Under the pieces are notes generated by a model. The model was given only the letters and a program-made list of their open reading frames with translations, searched no databases and was not told the DNA's origin. A program made the translations under genes and the position numbers. Positions 52,545-62,108 of a stretch of 64,000 nt of DNA are shown here, piece by piece (the first letter of the stretch is position 1; every line of letters starts with the position of its first letter). Source of the DNA: Cytophagales bacterium (GTDB lineage: Bacteria > Bacteroidota > Bacteroidia > Cytophagales > Bernardetiaceae); NCBI GenBank assembly GCA_013299045.1, contig JAAFJX010000005.1:1-64000 (forward strand). Direction: 5' to 3'.

Positions 52545-53873
52545 TCACTTTTCGTTGCTAACTTTGATAGCAGCTGCCGTCCAGTACTTAAAGCCAAGTT
52601 GGCTGCCCGTTTCTGCATTAATTCGCTCACACACACGCGTTATGCGGTCTCTAGTGAGGTCGGCTACCGTCTGGAATTGCGCGGCATAGGCTTTGTTCTG
52701 GGCATTATAGGGTTCGGCAGACTGCACACAGATAAACTTGACATGACTTTTTGCTTCACTGTTATAGTCCAAAACGGCTTGTGCGGTGCTACCAGAGCCT
52801 GCAAAAAAGTCCAAGACCCAGTCTTCAGGCCCGCAAAGTTGCTGTATGAGCAGTTTGACAAGTGCGGTAGGTTTTGGGTATTTGAAGGGCGCACCTTCTT
52901 CATAAAGGCTTTTGAGTTCGCGTGTGCCTTCGGCCGTCAAAATACCAACAAGGACTGAATCAAGTGCTTTTTGACTGCTTTTAAGTTCGTGCAAATACTT
53001 CTTTAACAAAAAGCCTTTTCCTGCCTGATTATGAAACTTCATTTTGCCGCTTTCTGTCCATTCGGCTACGCGCTGTGGCGAAAATGCCCAAAAACGCCCC
53101 TTGGGCGGGAATCTATCCTCGCCGGTGTATGGATTCTTTATCGGAAAACGGTAGGACGTAGTACCGCTTGCTGCGGAAGGATTATCTGCCATCCAAGGGC
53201 CTTTGGGGTCGTTGTCGGGGTTCTTGTATTGGCTCAAATCCTTATCTAAGCCCTCAAAACGCACGTTTTGTTTGTGTTTGGCATAAAAAAGGACGTATTC
53301 GTGCGTTGTGGCAAAGTTCAGCTTGGTATCATTGGGAGAGGTGCGGTTCACCCAAATCAGTTCACCAATAAAGTTTTCATGACCAAAGATTTCATCAAGC
53401 ATGAGTTTTAATTGAAAAACTTCGCGATTATCTATACTGACTGCCAGAACACCATTTTTCGTCATTAAATCGCGTGCGCGCAACATACGCGGATACATCA
53501 TGGAAAGCCATGCAGCCTGCGAAAGTGCGTAACTCTGCTTTTTTGAGTTGTTACCGAGTTCCTTTTTACCAACAAATTTGTCAGAATAGCCATACAGTTG
53601 CTCTTCGCCTGTGTTATAAGGCGGGTCAATGTAAATCAGTTTGATTCGGCCTTCGTAGTTTGCATGAAGTAATTTTAAGCCAACGAGATTGTCTGCTTCT
53701 AATAAAATATGTTCGTTTTGTTCTGCCCAAAGGCTTTTTTCTGCCTCAAAAATTATTTGATGCTTGCAATCGCTAAAGGCTTCTGTTTTAGCCTGCTCTT
53801 TGCCGTACCATTGTAAAGCAAAATGCTCGTGGGTGTCCTCTTGCATGGCATTATTTCGTAATAGCGAAGCCAT
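52545..53873 (-). CDS. DNA methyltransferase, beta class (type III Mod-like), orphan
   Basis: A 442-residue N6-adenine or N4-cytosine DNA methyltransferase. Motif IV is DPPYNTG (Asp83-Tyr86) near the N terminus and motif I FAGSGST (357-363) near the C terminus, the beta-class order used by type III Mod subunits. A target-recognition region of about 200 residues lies between. It is shorter than typical Mod proteins, and no Res helicase/nuclease gene or restriction partner is adjacent, so it is an orphan, perhaps acting in gene regulation or protection. Its start overlaps the lipoprotein gene by 23 bases in the same direction. The recognition sequence cannot be read. Confidence 0.88.
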   Translation of the reverse strand: MASLLRNNAMQEDTHEHFALQWYGKEQAKTEAFSDCKHQIIFEAEKSLWAEQNEHILLEADNLVGLKLLHANYEGRIKLIYIDPPYNTGEEQLYGYSDKFVGKKELGNNSKKQSYALSQAAWLSMMYPRMLRARDLMTKNGVLAVSIDNREVFQLKLMLDEIFGHENFIGELIWVNRTSPNDTKLNFATTHEYVLFYAKHKQNVRFEGLDKDLSQYKNPDNDPKGPWMADNPSAASGTTSYRFPIKNPYTGEDRFPPKGRFWAFSPQRVAEWTESGKMKFHNQAGKGFLLKKYLHELKSSQKALDSVLVGILTAEGTRELKSLYEEGAPFKYPKPTALVKLLIQQLCGPEDWVLDFFAGSGSTAQAVLDYNSEAKSHVKFICVQSAEPYNAQNKAYAAQFQTVADLTRDRITRVCERINAETGSQLGFKYWTAAAIKVSNEK

Positions 53874-54684
53874 AGACGTGCTTTTTCGCCATATAAAGGT
53901 CTAATAATAAACTTCTTATGTATGAACTTATTGCCATTCTATTATACATTTCTTGGCGAGCATACAGCAGTAATTTATCGTCCGAGAGGTTTGTCTTGAG
54001 CAAAGAAATATTTTTCATATTAGTTTCTAACTCCGCTCTAAAAGGATATAGCGGATTATAGATGTTTTCGGTAAGTACAGCATAGATAAATGCTTCTATT
54101 AAAACGCAGGCATTAGCTGAATAAAAACGGCGATGACCGCTGGCATGAAAGTTAAGCACTTGGTAGCGAATATTATCGCCTTGTATATTGTTGGCATAGA
54201 AGAAACGCGCCGCCAAAGTGGCCAAACTGTCGTCTGAAATATTGATAGATGGCAGCGGCTTAAAGCCCTTAATACGGCCTTTTTTGGCACTTAAAAATGT
54301 ATGAACGGCGCTCAGAAAGGTTTTTTCAAAAACAGTATCCTGACGCAAAAAGGCAATATAATCATTTTGCATACCGAGCGAATCGGTTGTTGCTAGATAG
54401 GGCTTGCAGTTAAACTCTTTGGCTGTGGCGCGGTTTAGAAGATAATTGACAAAGAGTTGGTCTTTCTCAAAAAAATCGGCCAGTATGTGTTCCTCATTGA
54501 GTTTTTTGGAAAACCCAGCAAACACAACGCTGTCCTTATCTACAAAAGCAGCCGAGCCAAAGTAAAGCGGGTAATCAGCTTTTATTTTTCTGATAGTAAG
54601 CGTATTAGTAGATTTGCAGCTTGCGAATGAAAAGATAGTAATAAGCAAACAAACAGAGAATAAGTTTTTTTTGAACAAGCGCAT
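53851..54684 (-). CDS. Lipoprotein upstream of the DNA methyltransferase, uncharacterised
   Basis: The ATG at 54684 gives a proper lipoprotein signal (MRLFKKNLFSVCLLITIFSFASC, Cys23); the open frame continues further up to 54840 without it. The 277-residue protein has a mostly alpha-helical pattern with IRKIKADYPLYFGSAAFVDKD and LEFYAR-like segments, and two long helical stretches. I do not recognise it. It overlaps the downstream DNA methyltransferase by 23 bases, so they are almost surely translated from one message: an unusual pairing of an envelope lipoprotein with a DNA-modifying enzyme. Confidence 0.75.
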   Translation of the reverse strand: MRLFKKNLFSVCLLITIFSFASCKSTNTLTIRKIKADYPLYFGSAAFVDKDSVVFAGFSKKLNEEHILADFFEKDQLFVNYLLNRATAKEFNCKPYLATTDSLGMQNDYIAFLRQDTVFEKTFLSAVHTFLSAKKGRIKGFKPLPSINISDDSLATLAARFFYANNIQGDNIRYQVLNFHASGHRRFYSANACVLIEAFIYAVLTENIYNPLYPFRAELETNMKNISLLKTNLSDDKLLLYARQEMYNRMAISSYIRSLLLDLYMAKKHVYGFAITK

Positions 54685-54958
54685 TGTCGTTATACATTTT
54701 ATATCAGAAAACGCCGCTCTGGGCGCACAAAGGTAAGTATAATGTGTAAAAGTTTCAAAGATGAATTGAAGAGATAAGCAATTTGTATGAAACGCTCTGT
54801 AAAAAAAATAATGCCTGGTGAACTCAAGCAATGAATGCAATGTTATGGGTCAAAGCCTCAAAAATCAGAAAATGAAGCGCATTTTTTTGCTTTGGGCATA
54901 AGCGGCAGCCACACAAACTGCGCCCGTGGTAATAGCTCTAAAAAAAACAGTGCTGTGT

Positions 54959-57139
54959 TTAAAGCGAAAAACCCACTACCAACACGTCGTCTAATTGTGA
55001 ACTCTGGCCGCGCCAAGCCATGAAACGCTCCTTGATGATTTCGCCTTGTTCGGACAGGGAGAGTGGTTGGACTTCTTGGATAAGAAGCCTTAGATTGCGA
55101 GTCATAAACTTTTTGCGTACATTGTCTGAGCTCATTTGGTCGGTATAACCGTCCGTGAAAGCATAAAAGTTTGTGGGTTGCTCAAAACTAATCGTATGCT
55201 TGCTGAATGTTGATTTTTCGCGGTAATGCCCCCCAATACTCTTGCTGTCGCCTTTTATTTCCTGCATTTCACCGTTTTGGAAGTAAATCAGAGGTCTTTT
55301 GGCACCTGTGAAGGAGAGCGTTTGGCTTTGGTGATTAATGACAAAAATAGCGCAGTCCATGCCGTCGTGGTTCTCCCTCATATCTTTATTCAAGAAACGA
55401 CGAAGGCTGTTGTCCAAAGACGTAAGAATAGCATCTGTCTCGCAGATATGGCGCTCGATAACGGTTTGGTTCAGTAAATTGGCGCAGATTAGGCTCATAA
55501 AAGCACCCGGAACGCCGTGCCCAGTACAGTCCGCAGTAACGAACACATATTGCCGACTTCCATCAACTTCTAGTGGGGCAGACCAGTAGAAATCTCCGCT
55601 GACGATGTCGCGAGGGCGGAAAAACACAAAATGGCTGCGGAAAATTTTTGCCAGAATGTCTCCGCTAGGTAAAATTGCGGTTTGAATGCGTAGTGCATAA
55701 GTAATAGATGCCTGCATATCGTTGTAGAGTTCTTCTAACAACTGATGCTGTTTTTCTAATTTATCATTGATAACTTGCAGTTCCTCATTGTGTTGTGAAA
55801 TTTCCTCGCTTTGTTGTTGTATTTCATCATTCATTTGAGCCAGCTCTTTGGATTGGCGCGTCAGTTGCTCGGTACGTTCGGTTACTTTTTGTTCTAACAC
55901 AATGTTTTGCTCACGTACCATCTTTTCATTCTCAAGTGTTTTCTCTAAAAGAGCCTTTTGGGCTATCTGTTTGGCTTCTTCCGACTCTGCTTTTTCCCAT
56001 TCAAAGCGTTTAGAGAGCAGAAAAGATAACAAGAAAGCCTCTACAAAAGTAGCTACTGTTGTATGACTTAATCCTGTAAAATAAGGTGGAGTACCAGTTT
56101 GGATATAAGTAGCCTCTGTCAAGACTAGAAGAAAATATATAAGATAAGCCGCAGCAAAATAATAACCAACTTTATTGCCTTTCTTGCGAGCTTGATAGCC
56201 TACATAACCCATTAGAAAAAATGAAATCAGCGCATGGACTGTGTTAATACCTAAGACAACAACCAAGGGCATAAAAAAACGAGCTATAGCATAGAGTGAA
56301 AAATAAAGCACAAATCCCCAGATTATCTTGCTCAATTTGGGGGCAAAACGCTTTAAGTCAAGAAAAACAATGCTATATGCAGTTTGCACTGCTACTCCAA
56401 CAGCTGGAACTGTTACATAACAAAACATTAAATCAAGGTTAAGCCAATAAACAATGAAACCGTCCATCACTAGTGCAGCGTAGCACATATACAAAAATGC
56501 AACAAGAGCATAAAATAAATGCAACAAGTTCCGGAGCGATATAGCAAAGAAGATACTCAAAACAATGATAAAACTCATGAAACCTGTGTAAAAACCGTAG
56601 GTCATTTTAAGTTTACTACTTTCTACACTATAATACTCCTTCTCCCAGATATTAAAAACCAAAGGATGTGAATTTGACAAAAGTTTTATGTAAACAGTTT
56701 TTATCCCTTTGGGAAGAGGAAATACTTGATAGTGCGACTTTACGGGTTTCTCTTCTACAGGGATTTTATAGCCAGACTTACTGCAAATAACCTTACCTGT
56801 ATCATCTGTATAGTATAAATCAGCTACGGGAAGAAAAGCATGAGCGATTTCCAACACAATTTCTTCGCTAGACGAGTTATTTACATCAAATTTTATCCAA
56901 TGAAAAGATTCGGTAAATCCAAAATTAAGGACAGGCTTACCCGTATGAGTGAAGCTCCTCTGCATAGCCTCGGAGGAAACATCCTCAAAAGATATAGTCC
57001 CATCTTTATCTTCAGCAAATACAACTTTATGATTGATATTTATCTTTTTGCTACCAGGTGTCCAAACTACGTCGTCATCTTGAGCATATAAATCTGGTAG
57101 AGCAAATGATAACAAAATAAATAAAAAGAACAATCTCAT
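54959..57139 (-). CDS. 7TM sensor with a SpoIIE-type protein phosphatase domain
   Basis: A 726-residue membrane protein. A signal peptide (1-19) leads to a periplasmic 7TMR-DISMED2-type beta domain (about 25-165). Seven membrane helices follow (about 180-390) as in 7TMR-DISM receptors, then a long coiled coil (about 395-480, rich in Glu, Gln and Lys) and a C-terminal PP2C/SpoIIE phosphatase domain (about 500-726). The phosphatase metal motifs are visible: SGDFYW, TADCTGHGVPGAFMS and FTDGYTDQ. It would dephosphorylate a partner, typically an anti-anti-sigma or a response regulator, on sensing a periplasmic ligand. No partner gene is adjacent, so the target is unknown. Confidence 0.9.
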   Translation of the reverse strand: MRLFFLFILLSFALPDLYAQDDDVVWTPGSKKININHKVVFAEDKDGTISFEDVSSEAMQRSFTHTGKPVLNFGFTESFHWIKFDVNNSSSEEIVLEIAHAFLPVADLYYTDDTGKVICSKSGYKIPVEEKPVKSHYQVFPLPKGIKTVYIKLLSNSHPLVFNIWEKEYYSVESSKLKMTYGFYTGFMSFIIVLSIFFAISLRNLLHLFYALVAFLYMCYAALVMDGFIVYWLNLDLMFCYVTVPAVGVAVQTAYSIVFLDLKRFAPKLSKIIWGFVLYFSLYAIARFFMPLVVVLGINTVHALISFFLMGYVGYQARKKGNKVGYYFAAAYLIYFLLVLTEATYIQTGTPPYFTGLSHTTVATFVEAFLLSFLLSKRFEWEKAESEEAKQIAQKALLEKTLENEKMVREQNIVLEQKVTERTEQLTRQSKELAQMNDEIQQQSEEISQHNEELQVINDKLEKQHQLLEELYNDMQASITYALRIQTAILPSGDILAKIFRSHFVFFRPRDIVSGDFYWSAPLEVDGSRQYVFVTADCTGHGVPGAFMSLICANLLNQTVIERHICETDAILTSLDNSLRRFLNKDMRENHDGMDCAIFVINHQSQTLSFTGAKRPLIYFQNGEMQEIKGDSKSIGGHYREKSTFSKHTISFEQPTNFYAFTDGYTDQMSSDNVRKKFMTRNLRLLIQEVQPLSLSEQGEIIKERFMAWRGQSSQLDDVLVVGFSL

Positions 57140-57205
57140 CTATGTAGTAGTTATGCTGTAATTATTGATAGTTTGCCTTCTGGCTATACTCGATAGATAT
57201 ATAAA

Positions 57206-58378
57206 TCAATCTTTTTGCTCAAAAGGAATGCCTTTGTAAAATTTAGATGGTATGCCCAGAAGCGTCGCAAAAGCAATCCACCACAACCAAACATATATGG
57301 AGAAGGTTAAATAGCCAGAATAACCAAGTATGGGCATCTCGAACAAGTGAAAGCGATTTATGTAAGGTAAATTATATTTCCAATAAGCTGGGGCTTCCGT
57401 AAAGAGTTCACCTACCTGTGTTGCGCTAAAGTAATTTTGGCACTCTAAGGTAAAGCCAGCGGCCAAATAAGTAAGGGCAAAAAGCAAAATAGGCGACCAG
57501 TTGCCCTGACCGATTGGCTTAAATGGTGTCCATACACCTATTTTATCCAAAACAATCGCCAAGATGATGGGCGGTGTTAGCCAAAGGGTAAAAAACAATT
57601 CATTAGGAAACAAGCCACCAGCAAATGAACCCAAAAACGCCAATACTAATAATGGTATTTTGAGGTTTTCAGGAAATATAATTTTAACTCCTGACGAAAA
57701 ACGAACCTGAAATTTAGGAAATGTATTAAAAATACAATACCATTCAAACGCTAAAGGTAAAAGCCCAGAGGATATGAGCATAGCATAAAGCAAAAACTGT
57801 TCTTGCGGAATAATATCCCCTTTAGGATAGTACCATAGGTCATCAACAAAAAAATTCAAAAATTCAAAAAGCATCCAACCAGAAACAGATGAAACACCAA
57901 TACCTATAACTTCCTGTGGCACAACGCTCAACAAAGATTTACCGCCAGAACGTGAATATGCCCAGCCATCTAACATGAGAACAGCTCCCCAAAAAAGCGG
58001 CAAATCAGACCAATGTAAATACCATATAGGGCTTGTAGCTTTTGTCCAAAGCAAGATAACCGCACTGCCCCAAAAGAACAGACCTATCCAAAACCAGATG
58101 GGAAATTTAGTCTTAGGTAAGGGGGCATTAGGTTGTACTAACTTGAATCCAAACAAACGTGGAAATATATAAATCATTGCCACGCCCACACAACAAACTG
58201 CTACAAAGCCAAATACATACCAATTAAACGGTGCTGTGGGGAGCGCCTTTAGGGGTGGATAGCTAAAAAAGTTAGGTGGGAAATTAAAATCAAAATGTAT
58301 CCAAGAGCCTAACCAAGGTAATACGACCAGAGCCAACATAGAGAAGAACAAAGTCGAGATTCGCGTTAATATGCTCAT
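57206..58378 (-). CDS. Polytopic membrane protein with a FEMPILGYSGY motif, uncharacterised
   Basis: A 390-residue integral membrane protein with about ten hydrophobic segments (for example 11-25, 52-71, 93-113, 131-146, 165-185, 230-250). Recurring features are WSDLPLFWGAVLMLDGWAYSRSGGKSL, a WMLFEFLNFFVDDLWYYP segment and, near the C terminus, RFHLFEMPILGYSGYLTF, which I have seen in uncharacterised membrane proteins but cannot name. The DUF1361 gene stops 3 bases upstream of its start, so the two are a membrane operon. Function unknown. Confidence 0.75.
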   Translation of the reverse strand: MSILTRISTLFFSMLALVVLPWLGSWIHFDFNFPPNFFSYPPLKALPTAPFNWYVFGFVAVCCVGVAMIYIFPRLFGFKLVQPNAPLPKTKFPIWFWIGLFFWGSAVILLWTKATSPIWYLHWSDLPLFWGAVLMLDGWAYSRSGGKSLLSVVPQEVIGIGVSSVSGWMLFEFLNFFVDDLWYYPKGDIIPQEQFLLYAMLISSGLLPLAFEWYCIFNTFPKFQVRFSSGVKIIFPENLKIPLLVLAFLGSFAGGLFPNELFFTLWLTPPIILAIVLDKIGVWTPFKPIGQGNWSPILLFALTYLAAGFTLECQNYFSATQVGELFTEAPAYWKYNLPYINRFHLFEMPILGYSGYLTFSIYVWLWWIAFATLLGIPSKFYKGIPFEQKD

Positions 58379-58381
58379 AAA

Positions 58382-59053
58382 CTAAGTGTTGGGGTTTGAT
58401 GTATCAGCAGGCTCTACATTAGAGTTTCGGAACATATAAATCAATAAAAATTGCACTATTGCAAACAAAAATATAAGCGCATAGGCAGACAAGCTCTGCC
58501 CGATAGGGAACAAGTGAGATAGAACTAGTTTTATCACTTTTACTGGCTCAGTAAAGAAATTTTCTGAGTACAAAAATAAAACTCTGCCCATATAATAGCC
58601 TAAACTGCTTAGAAGTAAAACAAATACCATAACCCAATTAACATACTTCTTGGCAATTCTCTTGGCGTAAAGGTCATACATAATCTGTAACGACAAATAG
58701 CCATAATAGAAAGAAAGCATGGCTAGCGTAAACATTATCAAATCATCATAATTTTGTATATTTTCCGCACTTTGCCCTATATGCTTTAAAGTGCTAATCA
58801 TATAAGGTGAGTTAGGATAAAACAACACCCAAACCATCGATACTATCCAAAACCATATTCCATTTAACTTATCATAAAACAAGTTGATAAGATAAGCGAG
58901 CAGCAACGGGACGAATCCATGGAAGAGGTTTATGGCCACTATGTCATGGATTGGTGTCCCCACCACCAAGTTTCGGATAATGAATATACTTACATTAACT
59001 ATCGTTAAAACCAAAACTGGTTTGACATAAGGTGGAACAATTTTGCCGCTCAT
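58382..59053 (-). CDS. DUF1361-family membrane protein
   Basis: The start at the ATG complementary to 59051-59053 (MSGKIVPPYVKPVLV) is preferred; an upstream start at 59110 adds 19 residues with no family match. The 223-residue protein has about six membrane helices and the DUF1361 hallmark WVLFYPNSPYMISTLKHIG followed by NYDDLIMFTLAMLSFYYGYLSL. DUF1361 function is unknown. It leads a two-gene operon with the larger membrane protein at 57206. Good family match, no function. Confidence 0.85.
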   Translation of the reverse strand: MSGKIVPPYVKPVLVLTIVNVSIFIIRNLVVGTPIHDIVAINLFHGFVPLLLAYLINLFYDKLNGIWFWIVSMVWVLFYPNSPYMISTLKHIGQSAENIQNYDDLIMFTLAMLSFYYGYLSLQIMYDLYAKRIAKKYVNWVMVFVLLLSSLGYYMGRVLFLYSENFFTEPVKVIKLVLSHLFPIGQSLSAYALIFLFAIVQFLLIYMFRNSNVEPADTSNPNT

Positions 59054-59290
59054 TCTATTTAGATATTTAAGAGTTAAAAGTCTTTGACTATTGCAAAAGC
59101 TCTGGGTCAAAACATTTTCATAGAACCTTCAACGCCGCAAAATACGACCCAAATTTTTCGTTTGCAATTATTTTACACACTAAATTTTCATGCTACCCAA
59201 TAACAACTGCATCTGCGCTACAGAATAATTTTAAAAAAACAAAAAATAACTAAAATAAATAAAGAATATTAAATAATTATAGAGTGTAAA

Positions 59291-59748
59291 TAGTCTTCCC
59301 TTAAAAAGTAAGAACAAGCAAATCAGTTGATTGATATGATTTATCTGCTTTAGGAACACCCTCATGCTTTTGGGTAGCTTTTTCTCTCTACTTTTTGCCT
59401 TGATGCAGAACAGAAGCGCGAGCTGAAAGTTCCGACCGTAGGGCATAGCAAAAAAATCAAGCCTCGCAAAAGGCCAATTTAGATGAAAAAGTTATTTTTC
59501 ATCTAAACCAGCGAATGGCTTTTTCTTTGATTCAATCTCTTACAAAACAGAGTAGCACAAGAAAATCTTACCCTCTGACCTTTGAGCCATTCGCTTTTGT
59601 CTGATGCGAGGCAGTGCAGGCCGCAAGAAGCGTTGAGGTTTTGCCAGTTATTTGACAAAATAGGCTAAAAACTAGTAGATTTTAAAGATAAAAATATTGG
59701 TTAATTTTCTGACAATAAATGCCTTAAATACACTTTAAAGAAAGACTA
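59291..59748. mobile_element. TIR element, copy 2 (full length)
   Basis: A second 458-bp copy of the element at 29479. The terminal inverted repeats are 15 bp with two mismatches (TAGTCTTCCCTTAAA at 59291-59305 and its complement at 59734-59748). The internal nested inverted repeats are intact: GCCTCGCA (59461) with TGCGAGGC (59605), GCGAATGGCT (59511) with AGCCATTCGC (59585), and the hairpin at 59478-59507 with a 13-bp stem and a 4-base loop. The stem is kept while the loop differs from copy 1. It lies between the DUF1361 and SGNH genes with no ORF inside. Confidence 0.78.
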
Positions 59749-59862
59749 GATATTTTTTAAAGGACAACTAAATAAGTATCCCTATTTCCAAGAACAAAGA
59801 ATGACAACCAACTTTTCGGAGAGCAAAGTTTGCCATAGCTTGTTTTTCCAGCGTTCTGCTTA

Positions 59863-60711
59863 TTAGGGCAGTGCAGTGCCCTTTTTTTTGTTTTTCACCT
59901 CTGCATTCTCCTTTTGAGGCAAAAATTTGAATTGAATATTTGGATTTTTATTAACCCAACGCAAAATAGTGTCAAGCCATACCTCAGAGGCTTTAAAGGA
60001 AGGGTGCGCCCCGTCCGGACGGCGTTCTAACTTGAGGTTTTTAGACACAAAATACCGTGCAGAGCCAACGCTGGCGTGTATCATAGAGTCCGTTCCCCAG
60101 TCTTTTTTCCAGTTGGGTGGCCCCACCCACACGTAATCCGTACCCTTGAGCATATCCACTACGCGCTTAACATCAGCAGAACGCTTCTTTGTAACAGGGA
60201 CAAATAGTTCATTTGCGCCTAGCAGAAACACGACAAAGTCTGGTTTATACTTGTCAATATAGGCTTTTAGCTTTTGAGAATTGCCCCAGTCAGAGGTCTT
60301 AGAGCCATACCAAGGCGCATAATCTACTTTATAGCCGAGTTTTTTGCGCAATTTGCGGAGTGCTAAAAAGATGCCATCACCCATAGAGTCGCCTGTAACT
60401 AGAACGCGGCGTGTGGTGTCTTCTTCGCTGCGAGACGGCAACTTGAGAACGGCCTCAAAAAAATCCTTTTCGGTAAAATGAGCCGTATCTTTAGGGGCAG
60501 AAACCTTCCCCGAGTCCGCTTTGGCCAGAATGCTGTCCATGGTTGCAACTGCCTCCAAAACAGCTTGTTGCCGCAAAGCAGCAGAATCTGGTCGAGTAGA
60601 TTGTTGGGCTACTTTTTGATGAACGTCTGCGGTGTCGGTATAAGTAAAAGTAAGCAGGACACAAGCTAGAATACTGATTTTGAGTGCCCATTTGAATAAA
60701 TCCATTTTCAA
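59863..60711 (-). CDS. SGNH-family hydrolase, secreted (DUF459-like)
   Basis: A 282-residue protein with a signal peptide (MKMDLFKWALKISILACVLL). SGNH motifs are VTGDSMGDG (Ser109), FLLGANELF (block III Asn) and a C-terminal DGAHPSFKASE (block V Asp and His), with WYGSKTSDWGNS as in DUF459-like members. These act on acyl or acetyl esters in the envelope; some in this group modify cell-wall or surface polysaccharides. It is the third gene of a leftward operon with an AAA+ ATPase (3 bases upstream) and a secreted protein, which may point to a shared envelope task. Confidence 0.85.
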   Translation of the reverse strand: MKMDLFKWALKISILACVLLTFTYTDTADVHQKVAQQSTRPDSAALRQQAVLEAVATMDSILAKADSGKVSAPKDTAHFTEKDFFEAVLKLPSRSEEDTTRRVLVTGDSMGDGIFLALRKLRKKLGYKVDYAPWYGSKTSDWGNSQKLKAYIDKYKPDFVVFLLGANELFVPVTKKRSADVKRVVDMLKGTDYVWVGPPNWKKDWGTDSMIHASVGSARYFVSKNLKLERRPDGAHPSFKASEVWLDTILRWVNKNPNIQFKFLPQKENAEVKNKKKGTALP

Positions 60712-60714
60712 ATC

Positions 60715-62061
60715 CTATACAGTTGTTTTTCCTTCTTTATAAAGTTCGTTGCGTGCTCCGCGCATCAAATCTTGTTTACTGATGCGTTTGCGGTCATTTT
60801 TAAGTGCCTGTAACACACAGTAACGCAGCACGTTGGTAATTGCGCCGCCTGTTAGTTCATATTGTTTTGCTACTTCTTCCCAATCAATATCTGGTTCTTG
60901 TATAAAACCTCTGATATTAAAAGCGTTTGCCCAAATCTGCTGACGCAAAGCAGACGTAGGCACTGGGAAATAAAGCATGGTTTGGAAGCGCCTTGAAAAT
61001 GCTTCGTCCAAGTTCCCTTTGAGGTTAGTAGCCAAAATGACTAAGCCTGGGAAGTCCTCAATGCGCTGCAAAAGATAGGCCACTTCTTGATTAGCGTGTC
61101 GGTCTTTAGAATCCTTTGTGCTGGTTCTTTTGCCAAAGAGTGCGTCGGCTTCATCAAAAAACAATATCCAGTTTTTATTTTCGGCCTTATCAAAAACTCC
61201 TGCCAGATTTTTTTCGGTTTCACCTATATATTTGGAAACAATCATGGAGAGGTCTATTCGGTAAACGTCTAGTCCTTCAATTTTGCCGAGTAGAGAGGCT
61301 GCTAGTGTTTTACCAGTGCCGGGTGGGCCATAAAAAAGCGCCCTGTAACCTCTTTTTACTTTTTCATAAAGCCCCAGTTCTTGCATTTGCTTGTTGTGTT
61401 TTACCCAAGCGCGTATGTTTTGTAACTCTTCGGCCACTTCAGGCTCTACAATCAAATCAGGCCAATTCAGGCCAGTTTCAAGCCTTTTGGCAGGGAAGGT
61501 GCTGCTGTAATCGGGGCGATACGGGCGGCCAAAGAGCAGTAAGTTCAGGAAGTCTTCCGTAACGCGCAAAGGCGCAGATAGCAGAGGCTCGCCGCGCAGA
61601 CCCGCTTCTACGTCCAGAATACGCTCTCTAATCAACGTACTCTCGCCACTAAACAGAGGCATGGTTTGTAAGCGCCTCTGCAAATTGAGCCCTGAAAGCA
61701 AGAAGATAGCGGTTTCGGCGGTAGGCAAAAAACCACCATGATTAATGCCTTTTATACCGCCAAACTCTGAAAAACCGCGCTCAAAAACTGTGTTCTTTGT
61801 AAAAAAAATATCGAGCATTTGTGGCTTTAATTGCGGTACAAGCGAAAAAGCCAATATAAAACGCTCTTCCAGAGTCAGTTTGTATTGGCTCACCACTTGC
61901 GAAAATGGGCTTTCTTCCTCTTTGAAACGCGGACGCTGCAACTGAAGCGGAAAAGCCGCGTTTTTGAAGTAAGCAGACAGGCGCGTTTGGACAATATCTT
62001 CCACCCAAAGCATTTCTTGGCTAAGATTGTCCGCAATAGATTGGCTAAAAGGCTGCTGCAT
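60715..62061 (-). CDS. AAA+ ATPase with an unusual N-terminal domain, eCIS-like
   Basis: The start at the ATG complementary to 62059-62061 (MQQPFSQSIADNLSQEM) is preferred to 62091. The 448-residue protein has a helical N-terminal domain (about 1-230) and one AAA+ module (about 240-448): Walker A YGPPGTGKT, the Walker B FFDEADALFGKR, sensor I ILATNLKGN and an Arg finger RRFQ. Stand-alone single-module AAA+ ATPases with such an N terminus are found in extracellular contractile injection clusters (Afp15-like), which would be the main lead. No sheath, tube or baseplate gene is nearby. It is co-oriented with the SGNH and secreted-protein genes, 3 bases from the first. Function in this context unknown. 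Confidence 0.85.
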   Translation of the reverse strand: MQQPFSQSIADNLSQEMLWVEDIVQTRLSAYFKNAAFPLQLQRPRFKEEESPFSQVVSQYKLTLEERFILAFSLVPQLKPQMLDIFFTKNTVFERGFSEFGGIKGINHGGFLPTAETAIFLLSGLNLQRRLQTMPLFSGESTLIRERILDVEAGLRGEPLLSAPLRVTEDFLNLLLFGRPYRPDYSSTFPAKRLETGLNWPDLIVEPEVAEELQNIRAWVKHNKQMQELGLYEKVKRGYRALFYGPPGTGKTLAASLLGKIEGLDVYRIDLSMIVSKYIGETEKNLAGVFDKAENKNWILFFDEADALFGKRTSTKDSKDRHANQEVAYLLQRIEDFPGLVILATNLKGNLDEAFSRRFQTMLYFPVPTSALRQQIWANAFNIRGFIQEPDIDWEEVAKQYELTGGAITNVLRYCVLQALKNDRKRISKQDLMRGARNELYKEGKTTV

Positions 62062-62108
62062 ATTCAAAGACCCTTTTCGTTGAAGTATCAACAGAAAAAG
62101 ATTGGCGT

